Part shown: piece after piece, positions 47,456 through 56,745 of the stretch | How the letters are laid out: each line of letters begins with the position of its first letter | Position numbering within the stretch: the first letter of the stretch is position 1 | From: Rhodobiaceae bacterium UBA7804 | GTDB taxonomy: Bacteria > Pseudomonadota > Alphaproteobacteria > Parvibaculales > Parvibaculaceae | DNA length: 64,000 nucleotides | Reading direction: 5' to 3' | Assembly (NCBI GenBank): GCA_002480495.1 | Contig: DLCG01000009.1 | Span: 474,566-538,565, forward strand | Program-made: the position numbers and the translations under genes | Notes under the pieces: model-generated | The model's input: only the letters and a program-made list of their open reading frames with translations | What the model was told of the DNA's origin: nothing | Database searches by the model: none

Positions 47456-49144
47456 CTACAGGTATTCGACGAAAACGTAGCCGGAAAGCAGTACCAGAAT
47501 CCACAGCGCCGTGGTGCGGATCGCCCACACCCGGCCGATCAGACCGACCCCGACGAGCAGGGATTCCGTACCGGCGACCGTGCGTGCCGCCAGCGCCTGG
47601 CCGCCGCCGGCCAGGCGGGAGAAGCCGCCGCCGACCACGTTGCGCACCGCCGTGGCCGCCGCCGGAAGGAGGCGGCGGTAGCTCCACTCGACGTCGAGGT
47701 TCGTGCTCGGCAGCTCCGGCGGGTACAGGCCCTTGAGGTTCAGCCAGACGAACGCGAGCGCCGAGAAGAACAGGAGCTGACTCTGGGTCAGGATGTGGGC
47801 CACCGTGTAGGGCTCGTAGTCCACCGGGAACGGCAGCATGTCGTAGAGCAGCCACGGGTAGGCGCCGTTGAAGATGCAGATTCCCGCCGCCAGCGCCATC
47901 GCCACCAGCATGCTGCGCGGCGCCTCCTGGCAGCGGATGCCCGAGTCGTGGGCGTAGAAGGCGAAGTACGGAATCTTGATGCCCGCGTGGTGGAACACGC
48001 CTGCCGACGCGAACAGCAGGGCGAGCCAGACGATCTCGTAGTGCTCGTAGAGGGCCGCCACCATCACCATGGACTTCGACACGAACCCGGAGAACAGCGG
48101 GAACGCCGAGATCGACGCGGCGCCGACGATGCAGAACCCGGTGGTCCACGGCATGGACTTGTACAGCCCGCCCAGGTCGGACCCGTTCATGCGGCCGGTG
48201 CGCAGCAGCACCGCCCCCATGGTCATGAACAGCAGCCCCTTGAACACCACGTCGTTGAAGGCATGGGCCACGGCCCCGTTGATGGCCATCGACGTGCCGA
48301 TGCCGATGCCGCAGACCATGAATCCGACCTGGTTGATGAGGCTGTAGGCCAGCACCCGCCGCAGGTCGTTCTCGATCACGGCGAAGAAGATCGGGAACAT
48401 GGCCATGGTGGCGCCGATGTAGACCAGCAGTTCCGTGCCGGGAAAGCCGCGGGCCAGCGCGTAGACGGCGACCTTGGTGGTGAACGCCGAGAGAAACACG
48501 GTGCCGGCCGGCGTGGACTCGGGATAGGCGTCGGTGAGCCAGTTGTGCAGGCCCGGGAAGCAGCACTTGATGCCGATGGCCAGGAAGATCAGCCACGGAC
48601 CGAGGCCGTCCAGCGTCATCCTGGTGAACCGCGCGTCCCCGGTGTCCGCGATGATCGCCAGGGCGCCGGCCAGCAGCAGCACTCCGGAGGTCACCTGAAT
48701 GACCAGGTAGCGCATGGCGGCGCCGAAGGAACGCTCGGTGCGTCGGGCGAGCACCAGAAACACCGACGTCAGCGCCAGCATCTCCCAGAACACGAACAGG
48801 GTCAGCAGGTCGCCGGCGAACACCGCGCCCAGCGCGCTACCGGCGTACAGCATGGCGGACACCTGCTGCATCCGGTCGCGGACGTCGAAGGCGTAGATGA
48901 AGCCGAGAAAGGCCGCGAGGTGGAACAGATAGCCGAACAGGCTGCTGAGCCGGTCCATCTCCACCAGCACCAGCGTGTAGTCGAACAGCTCGAACGCGGC
49001 GCCGGTGCCGTCCGGCAGGCCGTAGAGATTGAGCGCGCCGACGACGGGCACCAGCAGCGCCAGCAGCCGGCGCAGCGGCGCCGGCGCCACGGCGAGCAGC
49101 ACGGCGCCTGCGTAGAACACGACGAAGGGGGCGACGCTACTCAT
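47456..49144 (-). CDS. third MnhD/NuoN-like proton-conducting antiporter subunit
   Basis: A 562-residue integral membrane protein of the proton-conducting transporter family. Features are the helix-5-like Glu in FVFWEMLALTSVF, channel Lys in AIGIKCCFPGLHNWL and STTKVAVYAL-like FTTKVAVYALARG, and a C-terminal helix. It diverges from the two other D subunits and keeps the charged residues needed for ion movement. It overlaps the upstream small gene by eight bases, so it belongs to the Mrp operon. Confidence 0.88.
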   Translation of the reverse strand: MSSVAPFVVFYAGAVLLAVAPAPLRRLLALLVPVVGALNLYGLPDGTGAAFELFDYTLVLVEMDRLSSLFGYLFHLAAFLGFIYAFDVRDRMQQVSAMLYAGSALGAVFAGDLLTLFVFWEMLALTSVFLVLARRTERSFGAAMRYLVIQVTSGVLLLAGALAIIADTGDARFTRMTLDGLGPWLIFLAIGIKCCFPGLHNWLTDAYPESTPAGTVFLSAFTTKVAVYALARGFPGTELLVYIGATMAMFPIFFAVIENDLRRVLAYSLINQVGFMVCGIGIGTSMAINGAVAHAFNDVVFKGLLFMTMGAVLLRTGRMNGSDLGGLYKSMPWTTGFCIVGAASISAFPLFSGFVSKSMVMVAALYEHYEIVWLALLFASAGVFHHAGIKIPYFAFYAHDSGIRCQEAPRSMLVAMALAAGICIFNGAYPWLLYDMLPFPVDYEPYTVAHILTQSQLLFFSALAFVWLNLKGLYPPELPSTNLDVEWSYRRLLPAAATAVRNVVGGGFSRLAGGGQALAARTVAGTESLLVGVGLIGRVWAIRTTALWILVLLSGYVFVEYL

Positions 49145-49388
49145 CGTAGTAGTCTTCCTTGCGCATGATCACCTTGCGCATCTCCTTCGCGACCAGCACC
49201 AGCAGCACGCAGGCCACGAAGCCGTAAATGGAGTAGAAGCCCCACGCCGCCTCCCACGGATGGTCCACGTGCCGGTGGACCACGAAGTCGAGCACCAGCG
49301 TCAGCCCGCACAGACCGTAGAGCGCATGGATCAGCCGGCGTACGTTGCGCGGGTTGTCGAAGAGGTGGGTCTTGTCTCGCTCGGACAT
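49137..49388 (-). CDS. small two-helix membrane protein in Mrp operon
   Basis: An 83-residue protein with helices at about 20-36 and 48-65, a His/Asp-bearing loop between them (VVHRHVDHPWEAAW) and a charged C-terminus. Family not recognised. Its position between two D-like subunit genes with an overlap suggests an accessory subunit of the antiporter. Confidence 0.75.
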   Translation of the reverse strand: MSERDKTHLFDNPRNVRRLIHALYGLCGLTLVLDFVVHRHVDHPWEAAWGFYSIYGFVACVLLVLVAKEMRKVIMRKEDYYDE

Positions 49389-49398
49389 GTGGCGCTCC

Positions 49399-50859
49399 TC
49401 AGCTCGACGGCAGCAGCCGGGTCAGCTCGTAGAGGGGGTCCGCCCCGAAGAACAGCACCACGCAGAGCAGCGAGGTGATGCCGATGGCGATCAGGCACGG
49501 CAGCGGCGCTTCCTGCACCCCTTCCGGCACGCTGCCCGAGGCCGGCGCCCGGAAGAACGCCAGCAGCGGAATCTGCAGCAGATAGACGATGTTCAGCAGC
49601 GACGACACCATGAGCACGGCGACCGCGAACAGCTCGCCCGCCTCCAGCGCGCCCAGCGTCAGGAACCACTTGCTCCAGGCGCCGCCGAACGGCGGCAGCC
49701 CGATGATGCTGATGGCGCCCACGGTGAACGCCGCGAAGGTGAACGGCATGGTGCGGCCGAGACCCCGCAGCTCGCTCACCTCGGTCCTGTGGAGCGCCGT
49801 GTAGATGGCGCCGGCACAGAAGAACAGCGTGATCTTGCCGGCGGCGTGGGTGGCGATGTGCATGGCCGCGCCGATGACGCCCGACGCGGTGGCCAGCGCC
49901 GCGCCGAGCACGATGTAGGAGAGCTGGCTGACCGTGGAATAGGCGAGCCGGGCCTTGAGGTTGTCCTTGGTCATCGCGATCAGCGACGCCAGCACCACGG
50001 TGCCGCCGGACACCCAGACCAGCCACTGCTGGGCCCCGGCCTCCGTCAGGGTGTCGAGGCCGAACACGTACACCACCACCTTCAGCACGGTGAACACGCC
50101 GGCCTTGACCACCGCCACCGCGTGCAGCAGCGCCGACACCGGCGTGGGCGCCACCATGGCCGACGGCAGCCAGCGGTGCACCGGCATCAGCGCGGCCTTG
50201 CCGATGCCGAAGGCGTACAGCCCCAGCAGCACGCCGAGCGCCGGGCCGGCGACGTCGCCGAGAATGCCGCCCGCGGTGAAGTCCAGCGTCCCCGCCTCGG
50301 CGTAGGTCCAGATCATCGCCGGCAGCAGCAGGCCGATGGAAGTGGACAGCAGAATGCCCAGGTACACCCGCGCCGAACGCACCGTCGCCGGGTCTCCCTT
50401 GTGGCTGACCAGGGGATAGGTGGAGATGGTCAGCACCTCGTAGAACACGAACAGGGTGAGCAGGTTGCCGGCGAAGGCCACGCCCAGCGCGGCGAAGATG
50501 GCGATGGCGAAGCACACGTAGAAGCGGGTCTGGTGCTTCTCGTCGTTGCCGCGCATGTAGCCGATCGAGTAGATCGAGTTGACGATCCACAGGCTGGCCG
50601 CCAGGGCGCCGAACAGCATGCCCAGCGGCTCGATCTCGAAGGCGATGGACAGCCCGCCGAGCATGGTCGTCACCAGCAGCTCCGGCCGGGCGCCCGCCAT
50701 GACCTGAGGCACCAGACTCCACACCAGGACCGCCAGCACGCCGGCGGTCACCAGGGTCACCGACTCGCGCAGGTTGGGCAGCCGCCCGGTCAGCGCGATG
50801 CCGACGGCGCCGATCAGCGGCGTCACCAGCGCTGCGACGATGGTGGTCTCCGGGCTCAC
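49399..50859 (-). CDS. second MnhD-like antiporter subunit
   Basis: A 486-residue NuoL/M/N-related protein with about 14 helices. The Glu in FVFYEVLTISTY and the Lys/His residues in GKAALMPVHRWLPSAMV and VVKAGVFTVLKVV are the channel residues of this family. GTG start overlaps the previous stop as GTGA. One of three D-like subunits in the operon. Confidence 0.9.
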   Translation of the reverse strand: MSPETTIVAALVTPLIGAVGIALTGRLPNLRESVTLVTAGVLAVLVWSLVPQVMAGARPELLVTTMLGGLSIAFEIEPLGMLFGALAASLWIVNSIYSIGYMRGNDEKHQTRFYVCFAIAIFAALGVAFAGNLLTLFVFYEVLTISTYPLVSHKGDPATVRSARVYLGILLSTSIGLLLPAMIWTYAEAGTLDFTAGGILGDVAGPALGVLLGLYAFGIGKAALMPVHRWLPSAMVAPTPVSALLHAVAVVKAGVFTVLKVVVYVFGLDTLTEAGAQQWLVWVSGGTVVLASLIAMTKDNLKARLAYSTVSQLSYIVLGAALATASGVIGAAMHIATHAAGKITLFFCAGAIYTALHRTEVSELRGLGRTMPFTFAAFTVGAISIIGLPPFGGAWSKWFLTLGALEAGELFAVAVLMVSSLLNIVYLLQIPLLAFFRAPASGSVPEGVQEAPLPCLIAIGITSLLCVVLFFGADPLYELTRLLPSS

Positions 50860-52346
50860 GACCCGTCACCCAGCAGCGTCGCCGCCGCCTGCTCCGCCAG
50901 GCCGAGCGTCAGATCGGTGTCGATGCCGAACCAGACGTTGCCGAGCGCCACCAGCCACAGCACGGCCAGCATCGCCGGCGGGGCCTCGCGGAGCTCCCTC
51001 GCGCCCTCGGGGCGCGGCTGGAAGTAGGCGGCTTCCACCACCTTCCAGACGTAGGCCACCGCCAGCAGCGACGACACCAGGATGCCGCCGGCGAGCACGT
51101 AGCCCAGCGGGCCGTACTCCAGACAGGCGAGAATCAGATACCACTTCGACACGAATCCGGCGGTGAGCGGCACGCCGATCATCGACAGGCCCGCCAGCAC
51201 GAAGGCGCCCATGGTCAGCGGCATGGCCCGGCCGCAGCCGGCCAGGTCCGGAAGCTGAACGCTGCCCGCCCGGAACGCCAGGCAGGCCACGGCCATGAAC
51301 AGCGCGGACTTCATCAGCGCGTGGTTGAACAGATGGACGATGGCGCCGGTGAGCGCGAGGGGGGACAGCAGAGCGAGCCCGAGCAGGATGTAGCCGATCT
51401 GCGCCACCGAGGAGTAACCCAGCATGCGCTTGAGGTTGCGCTCGAACACGGCGACCGCGGAGCCGATCAGAAAGGCCAGCACCGCCAGCGGAATGAAGAA
51501 ACCGCTCACCTGCTCCGCGTGATCCGACAGGTGCGGCAGGAACACGGTCAGGTCGAATCGGATCAGCACGTAGATCGCGGCCTTGGTGGAACAGGCGGCG
51601 AGAAACGCCGTCGCCGCGTGCGGCGCGAAGGTGTAGGCGTTGGGCATCCAGGCATGGAGCGGGAACATGGCGGCCTTCAACGCCAGGCCGACGGTGATGA
51701 ATCCCGCCGCCACCAGCACCGGCCGCAGCTCGCCGACCTCGGCGATGCGGTCGGTCATGTCCGCAAGGTTCAGGGTGCCCGTCATCATGTAGATCAGGCC
51801 GACGCCGATCAGGTAGAACGTCGCGCCCACCGTGCCCAGGATCAGATAGCGGAAGGTCGCCATGAGCGCCCGGCGGTCCGGCGCGGACGCGATCAGCACG
51901 TAGGTGGCGAGGGACGAGATCTCCAGGAACACGAACAGATTGAAGGCGTCGCCGGTGGCGACGATGCCGCACAGGCCGGCCACCACCAGCAGCCAGGCGG
52001 CGTAGAACATGGGGGCCCGCTCGTGGCCGACCTCCTGGTCCAGGCTCGCCTTGCCGAAAGCGAGCGCCACCGTCGATGCGCCGGTGATGATCAGCAGCAG
52101 CAGCGCGGAGAAGTGGTCGACGTACAGCTCGATGCCGTAGGGCGGCACCCAGCCGCCGAGGGCGTAGCTCATGGGCCCGCCCGCCAGCACCTGGCCGGTC
52201 AGCGTCACCGCGACGGCGAACGCGAGCCCGCTGGTCACGGTGGCCGCCGCCCAGGGCAGCGACGGCACGCGCAGCAGCGACACCACCGGCGCCGTCATCA
52301 GCGGCACGATGATCTGCAGGATCGGCAGGTGGGCGTCGAGATTCAC
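50856..52346 (-). CDS. mnhD: Mrp antiporter subunit D
   Basis: A 496-residue MnhD/MrpD protein. Channel residues are present in FLEISSLATYVLIA, LALKAAMFPLHAWMPNAYTFAP and STKAAIYVLIRF. It follows mnhC directly, the standard order, with a GTGA overlap. I consider it the orthodox D subunit, the other two being extra copies. Confidence 0.92.
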   Translation of the reverse strand: MNLDAHLPILQIIVPLMTAPVVSLLRVPSLPWAAATVTSGLAFAVAVTLTGQVLAGGPMSYALGGWVPPYGIELYVDHFSALLLLIITGASTVALAFGKASLDQEVGHERAPMFYAAWLLVVAGLCGIVATGDAFNLFVFLEISSLATYVLIASAPDRRALMATFRYLILGTVGATFYLIGVGLIYMMTGTLNLADMTDRIAEVGELRPVLVAAGFITVGLALKAAMFPLHAWMPNAYTFAPHAATAFLAACSTKAAIYVLIRFDLTVFLPHLSDHAEQVSGFFIPLAVLAFLIGSAVAVFERNLKRMLGYSSVAQIGYILLGLALLSPLALTGAIVHLFNHALMKSALFMAVACLAFRAGSVQLPDLAGCGRAMPLTMGAFVLAGLSMIGVPLTAGFVSKWYLILACLEYGPLGYVLAGGILVSSLLAVAYVWKVVEAAYFQPRPEGARELREAPPAMLAVLWLVALGNVWFGIDTDLTLGLAEQAAATLLGDGS

Positions 52347-52702
52347 GAATCCGCGTCCATGTCCTCGATGACGTCTTCCTCGACCGTGCCGTACTCCTCG
52401 CGGATGCGGACCACCACGGCGAGACCGAGCGCGGTGGTGGCGATGCCGACGACGATGGCGGTGAGGATCAGCACCTGGGGCAGCGGATTCGAGAACACCC
52501 CGGCCCCGTCGGCGGTCTGGAAGATCGGCGCGGTGCCGCCCTCCACCTTGTCCATGGAGATGTAGAGCAGAAACACCGCGCCCTGGAAGATGGACAGGCC
52601 GATCAGCCGCTTGACCAGGTTGACCTTGGCCACGACGGCGTACAGGCCGATCAGCAGCAGAACCGCGAAGACCCAGTAGTTGTATAGGGCGAGGAATTCC
52701 AT
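52343..52702 (-). CDS. mnhC: Mrp antiporter subunit C (NuoK-like)
   Basis: A 119-residue, three-helix protein related to NuoK. Features are GLYAVVAKVNLVKRLIGLSIFQGAVFLL and PQVLILTAIVVGIATTALGLA. The acidic C-terminal tail (EEYGTVEEDVIEDMDADS) is cytoplasmic by prediction. It starts 15 bases after the fused A/B gene. Confidence 0.92.
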   Translation of the reverse strand: MEFLALYNYWVFAVLLLIGLYAVVAKVNLVKRLIGLSIFQGAVFLLYISMDKVEGGTAPIFQTADGAGVFSNPLPQVLILTAIVVGIATTALGLAVVVRIREEYGTVEEDVIEDMDADS

Positions 52703-52717
52703 GACGTCGCTCCGGCG

Positions 52718-53713
52718 CTAGCGGCTGGCCCGGCGGGCAAAGGCGTGGAACACCGTCAGCAGCACACCGGACACGGTGATGCCGACCCCCAGCTCGATCA
52801 GCAGCAGGCCGAGGTGCTGCCCCTCGGAGGGCACCTCCGCCAGTACCGAGTAGTCGAGAAAACTGCCGCCGAGCAGCATGCACACCACACCGACCCCGCC
52901 GAACAGCAGCGCGCCGGAAGCCACCATGATCTGCAGCAGCCACTCCGGCACCAGGGCCCGGCCGCGATCGTCACCTTCCAGCAGCGAGTACAGGATGATG
53001 GCCGCGGCGGCGATGGCGCCGGCCTGGAAGCCGCCGCCGGGGCTGTACTCGCCGTGGAACTGCACGTACAGGGCGAACAGCAGGATGAACGGCACCATGC
53101 CCCTGCCGACCACCCGGGGAATCAGGTGATGACGCAGCGAGCGCTGCCGCGCGTCGATCTCGGCGCTGGTCATCTCGACCAGGGTATGGCGCAGCCCGAG
53201 GATCGACAGCACGCCGATCCCGGCGGTAAACACCACGAACACCTCGCCGAGCGTGTCGAAGCCGCGGAACGAACCCAGCACCGCGGTCACCACGTTGGGA
53301 ATGTCGATCAGTTCCGGGGTGTTCTCCAGGTACCAGGGCGCGACGTGCTGGTGCACCGGCGCGTTCGGGTCACCGATCACCGGATTCTGGAATGTCGCGT
53401 AGATCAGCAGCCCGCCGGTCGCGAAGGCGACCACCAGCGGCAGCCACTGCAGCGCCGCACCGCCCGGCCGGACCTGCTCGTGCTCTGCGGTCAGGGCGAG
53501 GGCGCTCAGGAACAGCACGGTGGCCACGCCCGCGCCGACGGCGGCCTCGGTGAGCGCGACGTCGGCGGCGTCCAGCAGAAAGAAGTTCACCGCCATCAGC
53601 AGCGAGAAGATGCCCGACAGCATCACCGCCGCGAACAGATTGGTGCTGCGCACGATCGCCACCGCGACGATCACCAGCAGCGTCAGCAGAAACACGCCGA
53701 ACACCAGCGTCAC
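52718..53713 (-). CDS. fused MrpA C-terminal (DUF4040) and MrpB subunit
   Basis: A 331-residue protein. The first part (about 1-80, ALTEAAVGAGVATVLFLSAL) is the DUF4040/MbhD domain normally at the end of MrpA. The rest (about 120-331, GRGMVPFILLFALYVQFHGEYSPGGGFQAG) is MnhB. No large MrpA channel domain is fused to it; the extra D-like subunits may replace that part. GTG start overlapping the mnhG stop. Confidence 0.88.
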   Translation of the reverse strand: MTLVFGVFLLTLLVIVAVAIVRSTNLFAAVMLSGIFSLLMAVNFFLLDAADVALTEAAVGAGVATVLFLSALALTAEHEQVRPGGAALQWLPLVVAFATGGLLIYATFQNPVIGDPNAPVHQHVAPWYLENTPELIDIPNVVTAVLGSFRGFDTLGEVFVVFTAGIGVLSILGLRHTLVEMTSAEIDARQRSLRHHLIPRVVGRGMVPFILLFALYVQFHGEYSPGGGFQAGAIAAAAIILYSLLEGDDRGRALVPEWLLQIMVASGALLFGGVGVVCMLLGGSFLDYSVLAEVPSEGQHLGLLLIELGVGITVSGVLLTVFHAFARRASR

Positions 53714-54057
53714 GGGGTCTCTCCGTCGCGGCCCGCCGACGGGACGGTCTCGTCGCGCACGCCGGCCGGCGGATGTCCGGACAGCATGGCGGCGTTGGCC
53801 AGCGCGTAGGCCGCCGTCGGCGACGTGACCAGCAGGAACACCAGAATCGCCACCAGCTTGAACAGCGGCAGGCTCCAGCCCGCGTGGAGCATCAGCCCCG
53901 TGGCGACCAGGAACAGCCCGGCCGTGTCCGTGACGCTGGCGGCGTGCATGCGGGTGTAGAGATCCGGCATGCGCAACACGCCGACGCCGCCGACGAAGAC
54001 GCAGAATCCGCCCGCCGTCATGAGCACGAAGCTGATCAGTTCCACCACGCCCATCAT
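53710..54057 (-). CDS. mnhG: Mrp antiporter subunit G
   Basis: A 115-residue, three-helix protein with the family segment GVLRMPDLYTRMHAASVTDTAG and TSPTAAYALANAA. Starts ATG-ATG, overlapping the mnhF stop. Confidence 0.93.
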   Translation of the reverse strand: MMGVVELISFVLMTAGGFCVFVGGVGVLRMPDLYTRMHAASVTDTAGLFLVATGLMLHAGWSLPLFKLVAILVFLLVTSPTAAYALANAAMLSGHPPAGVRDETVPSAGRDGETP

Positions 54058-54341
54058 TCGGCCTCGTGCCGGTGCTCGTAGCGCCGGCGGAATTCCCTGG
54101 ACTGGAAGAACTGCAGCACCGCCATCACGCCGATGGAGTTGATCAGGGCATAGGCGAGCGCCAGGTCGAGGAAGTCCGGCCGGCCCATCAGGTACGAAGC
54201 CACGGCGAGAAACAGCACGGTCTTGGTGCCGAACATGTTCACCGCCAGCACGCGGTCGTAGAGCGACGGGCCCTTCACGGCGCGCACGATGGCCAGCGCC
54301 ATGGTCACCAGCAGCGCGAACACGACCGGATAGAAGATCAA
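54054..54341 (-). CDS. mnhF: Mrp antiporter subunit F
   Basis: A 95-residue, three-helix protein with the MnhF segment RAVKGPSLYDRVLAVNMFGTKTV and LDLALAYALINSIGVMAVLQF. I chose TTG 54341 because GGAGGGG lies five bases upstream and the TTGA overlap with mnhE matches the style of the operon; no ATG or GTG is suitably placed. Confidence 0.88.
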   Translation of the reverse strand: MIFYPVVFALLVTMALAIVRAVKGPSLYDRVLAVNMFGTKTVLFLAVASYLMGRPDFLDLALAYALINSIGVMAVLQFFQSREFRRRYEHRHEAE

Positions 54342-54811
54342 CGCGACCCCTCCAGCCGGGCGACCCGCGCATCCATGTCCCCGGACCGGAGCTGCTCGGC
54401 TCCCGCCCGGGTCAGCGCATGCACGGTGAATTCGCTGTCGTCCACGTCCACGGTCAGCGTGCCGGGCGTCAGCGTGATGGAGTTGCCGTAGACCACCCGG
54501 CCGAGCGCGGTCCGCTGGGAGCCGTGGAGCGTGATCAGCACGGGCTCGATGCGCAGCCGCGGGCTGAGCACGAGCCGGATGACCTTGAGATTGGCGAGCG
54601 CGATTTCCTTGAGCAGCCAGGGCAGGTAGCCGGCCAGGCGCCACAGCGGGCGGCCGTCGAACGGCTCACCGCCGACGGGGTGCATGCGCAGGGTCACCCA
54701 CACGCAGAGCACGCAGGACACCAGGCCGAGGCCGATGACCAGCGGCTTGTACAGGCCCGACCAGAGCAGCCAGATGGCCGCCAGCAGCGCGAACAACCCG
54801 AGCCACCGCAT
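54338..54811 (-). CDS. mnhE: Mrp antiporter subunit E
   Basis: A 157-residue protein. Two N-terminal helices (MRWLGLFALLAAIWLLWSG) are followed by the MnhE domain with WLLKEIALANLKVIRLVL and GNSITLTPGTLTVDV. First gene of the antiporter operon. ATG 54811 is preferred; TTG 54829 and GTG 54823 lie just upstream in frame. Confidence 0.92.
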   Translation of the reverse strand: MRWLGLFALLAAIWLLWSGLYKPLVIGLGLVSCVLCVWVTLRMHPVGGEPFDGRPLWRLAGYLPWLLKEIALANLKVIRLVLSPRLRIEPVLITLHGSQRTALGRVVYGNSITLTPGTLTVDVDDSEFTVHALTRAGAEQLRSGDMDARVARLEGSR

Positions 54812-54829
54812 CAGACGCCCCACAAACAA

Positions 54830-54956
54830 TGAAATCCGGTCAATGACATGTGAAAGCGCGCGCCCCTTCCCTAGTGCACCAGCTCATTGTTGGCAATTGT
54901 ATGCGCCAAGTCCACGCGGGCGAAACCACGCACGCTGCACGATCGAGCCCGGGGCG
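54830..54956 (-). promoter_or_regulatory. intergenic region holding the Mrp operon promoter
   Basis: A 127-base gap, AT-richer than its surroundings. On the minus strand TTGCCA (54896-54891), 17 bases and TAGGGA (54873-54868) make a weak promoter. An eight-base inverted repeat TCATTGTT (54884-54891) / AACAATGA (54825-54832) flanks the leader. Neither is strong evidence. Confidence 0.3.
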
Positions 54957-56561
54957 TCAGCGCGCCGTGAAAGCCCTCGCCGTCAGGTCGAGGACGCGCG
55001 TCGCCACCGCATCGACGAACCGCCGGTCGTGTTCCACGAACAGCACGGTCGGCCCGTCCTCGAGCATGGCCTGCTCGATCTGCTCCCGTGAGTATAGATC
55101 AACGTAGTTGAGCGGCTCGTCACAGATCAGCAGGTCCGCCGGCGTGGCCAGGCAGCGGCACAGGTCGACCTTCTTGAGCTGGCCGGCGCTGAAGGTCGAC
55201 AGGTCCCGGTCGAACGCGTCCGCGCCCACGCCGACGACGCCGAGAAGCTGCCGGAACCGGGTCTCTTCGAGGCCGGCGTCGCGCAGCCGCTCGCGCAGCA
55301 GGCCGCGGCGCCACAGCGGATGCTGATGGCCGCGCGCGATGGTGACGCCGGGGCGGCGCCGGATCAGTCCCGCGTCGACCTGCGCCGTGCCGCACAGGGC
55401 GTCGAGCAGCCGCGTCTTGCCGCAGCCGTTGGGGCCGGTCAGGGCCACCCGCTCGCCGGCGCGAATCTCCAGATCCAGACGGCGCAGGAGCACCCGCCCG
55501 CCGCCGGACAGCGTCACGCCGCCCGCCGACAGCAGCGGCGCGCCGCCGGCCCGGGACCGTGTGCCGATGTCGAGCCGGCGGGACTTCTCGGCATTGCCGA
55601 GCAACCCGCGGCGCTCGGCCAGCTCCGACTCGATGCGGCGCTCGACGCTGCGGGCGCGGCGCATCTGCCGCGCCGCCCGGGCGCCGATGAAGCCCTTGTC
55701 CAGGGCGCCCGTGCGGTACTTGTCGCCCTCGCGGCTGGCCGCGTTGCGGCGGGTGTCCCGCGCCGCGCTCTCCAGCCGCGCCACGTCCCGCTCGATCCGC
55801 TGCCGCGTGCGGGCCTCGTGGGCGAGCACCTCGTCGGCGTGGGTCCGCCACTGGGTGAAGTTGCCACGGTTGATCCGCACGTCCGAGCGGTTGAGGGACA
55901 GCACGTGATCCACGCTGCCGTCCAGGAAGTGGCGGTCGTGGGAGACCAGCAGGAATCCGCGCCGGCCCGCGAGGTAGCTCATGAGCCGGTCCCGCCCCGC
56001 CGCGTCGAGATGGTTGGTCGGCTCGTCGATCAGAGGATATCCGTCGGGGTCGAGGAACAGTGTGGCGATCAGTGCCCGGGTCTGCTCGCCGCCCGACAGG
56101 GTCGCGAAGGGGCGGTCGAGGAGGGACTCGTGCAGCCCCAGGGCGTCGAATTCCCGTGCCAGATCGGCATCCACCCGGTAGCCGCCCCGCGCCACGTAGC
56201 GTTCGTGCAGGTCCGCATAGGCGGTCAGCGCGGCCTCGCCGCCCCGCTCCAGCAGATCGGCCATGTCACGCTCCCAGGCCGTGAACGGCCCGAGCGCATC
56301 CTTCAGCACCGACCTCGTGGCACGCCGCGGGTCCGCCACCGGCGCTGGAAAGCGACGCCCGCCGGCGGCCCCGGTGACCTCGCCGCGCTCCGCCGCGAGC
56401 TCGCCGGAGACCAGCTTCAGCAGCGTGGTCTTGCCGCGGCCGTTGCGGCCGACGACGCCGGTCCGCCAGCCGGTGTCCAGCACCAGCGACAGATCCTCGA
56501 ACACGGGCGTCGCCGCCGCGGGATAGGAAAAATGAACGTTGTTGAAGACGATGCTGGCCAT
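54957..56561 (-). CDS. ABC-F family ATPase
   Basis: A 534-residue protein with two ABC domains and no membrane part. Domain 1 has Walker A GRNGRGKTT, signature LSGGEQTR and Walker B LIDEPTNHLD. A charged coiled linker (about 235-330, rich in Arg) follows. Domain 2 has Walker A GPNGCGKTR, signature FSAGQLKK and Walker B LICDEPLNYVD. ABC-F proteins bind the ribosomal E site, as translation factors or antibiotic-protection factors (Lsa/Vga/Msr style). The short sequence between the domains and the altered second signature (FSAGQ) lean to the latter group, but this is not proven. ATG 56561 after GGAGG. Confidence 0.9.
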   Translation of the reverse strand: MASIVFNNVHFSYPAAATPVFEDLSLVLDTGWRTGVVGRNGRGKTTLLKLVSGELAAERGEVTGAAGGRRFPAPVADPRRATRSVLKDALGPFTAWERDMADLLERGGEAALTAYADLHERYVARGGYRVDADLAREFDALGLHESLLDRPFATLSGGEQTRALIATLFLDPDGYPLIDEPTNHLDAAGRDRLMSYLAGRRGFLLVSHDRHFLDGSVDHVLSLNRSDVRINRGNFTQWRTHADEVLAHEARTRQRIERDVARLESAARDTRRNAASREGDKYRTGALDKGFIGARAARQMRRARSVERRIESELAERRGLLGNAEKSRRLDIGTRSRAGGAPLLSAGGVTLSGGGRVLLRRLDLEIRAGERVALTGPNGCGKTRLLDALCGTAQVDAGLIRRRPGVTIARGHQHPLWRRGLLRERLRDAGLEETRFRQLLGVVGVGADAFDRDLSTFSAGQLKKVDLCRCLATPADLLICDEPLNYVDLYSREQIEQAMLEDGPTVLFVEHDRRFVDAVATRVLDLTARAFTAR

Positions 56562-56745
56562 CGGGACCTCCGCGCAGTGGTACGGGCTGCGAACAGCCGT
56601 CACGCGGAGTCCGGGCCGGAAACGCGAACCCAGGCGCAAGGCGGGTTCGATCAGCGGCGGCGGCGGCGGTGACGGCGGAGGTCAGTGGCGCATTGGACCG
56701 GTTCCGGTGGGAAGGCGCGCAGTGTCCCCGGTTCGGCCCGCCCGG
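56562..56745 (-). other. 184-base leader region of the ABC-F gene
   Basis: GC-rich gap between the phosphodiesterase stop and ABC-F start, with a GGC-repeat run (56650-56690). Antibiotic-protection ABC-F genes often have an attenuating leader ORF here, but I find no convincing small ORF with a ribosome site. Confidence 0.35.

Noticed and set aside
46454..49168. Plus-strand frame of 904 codons across the cls, patatin and D-subunit genes
   Set aside because: Antisense shadow rich in His/Gln/Arg/Gly, with no ribosome site or recognisable fold.
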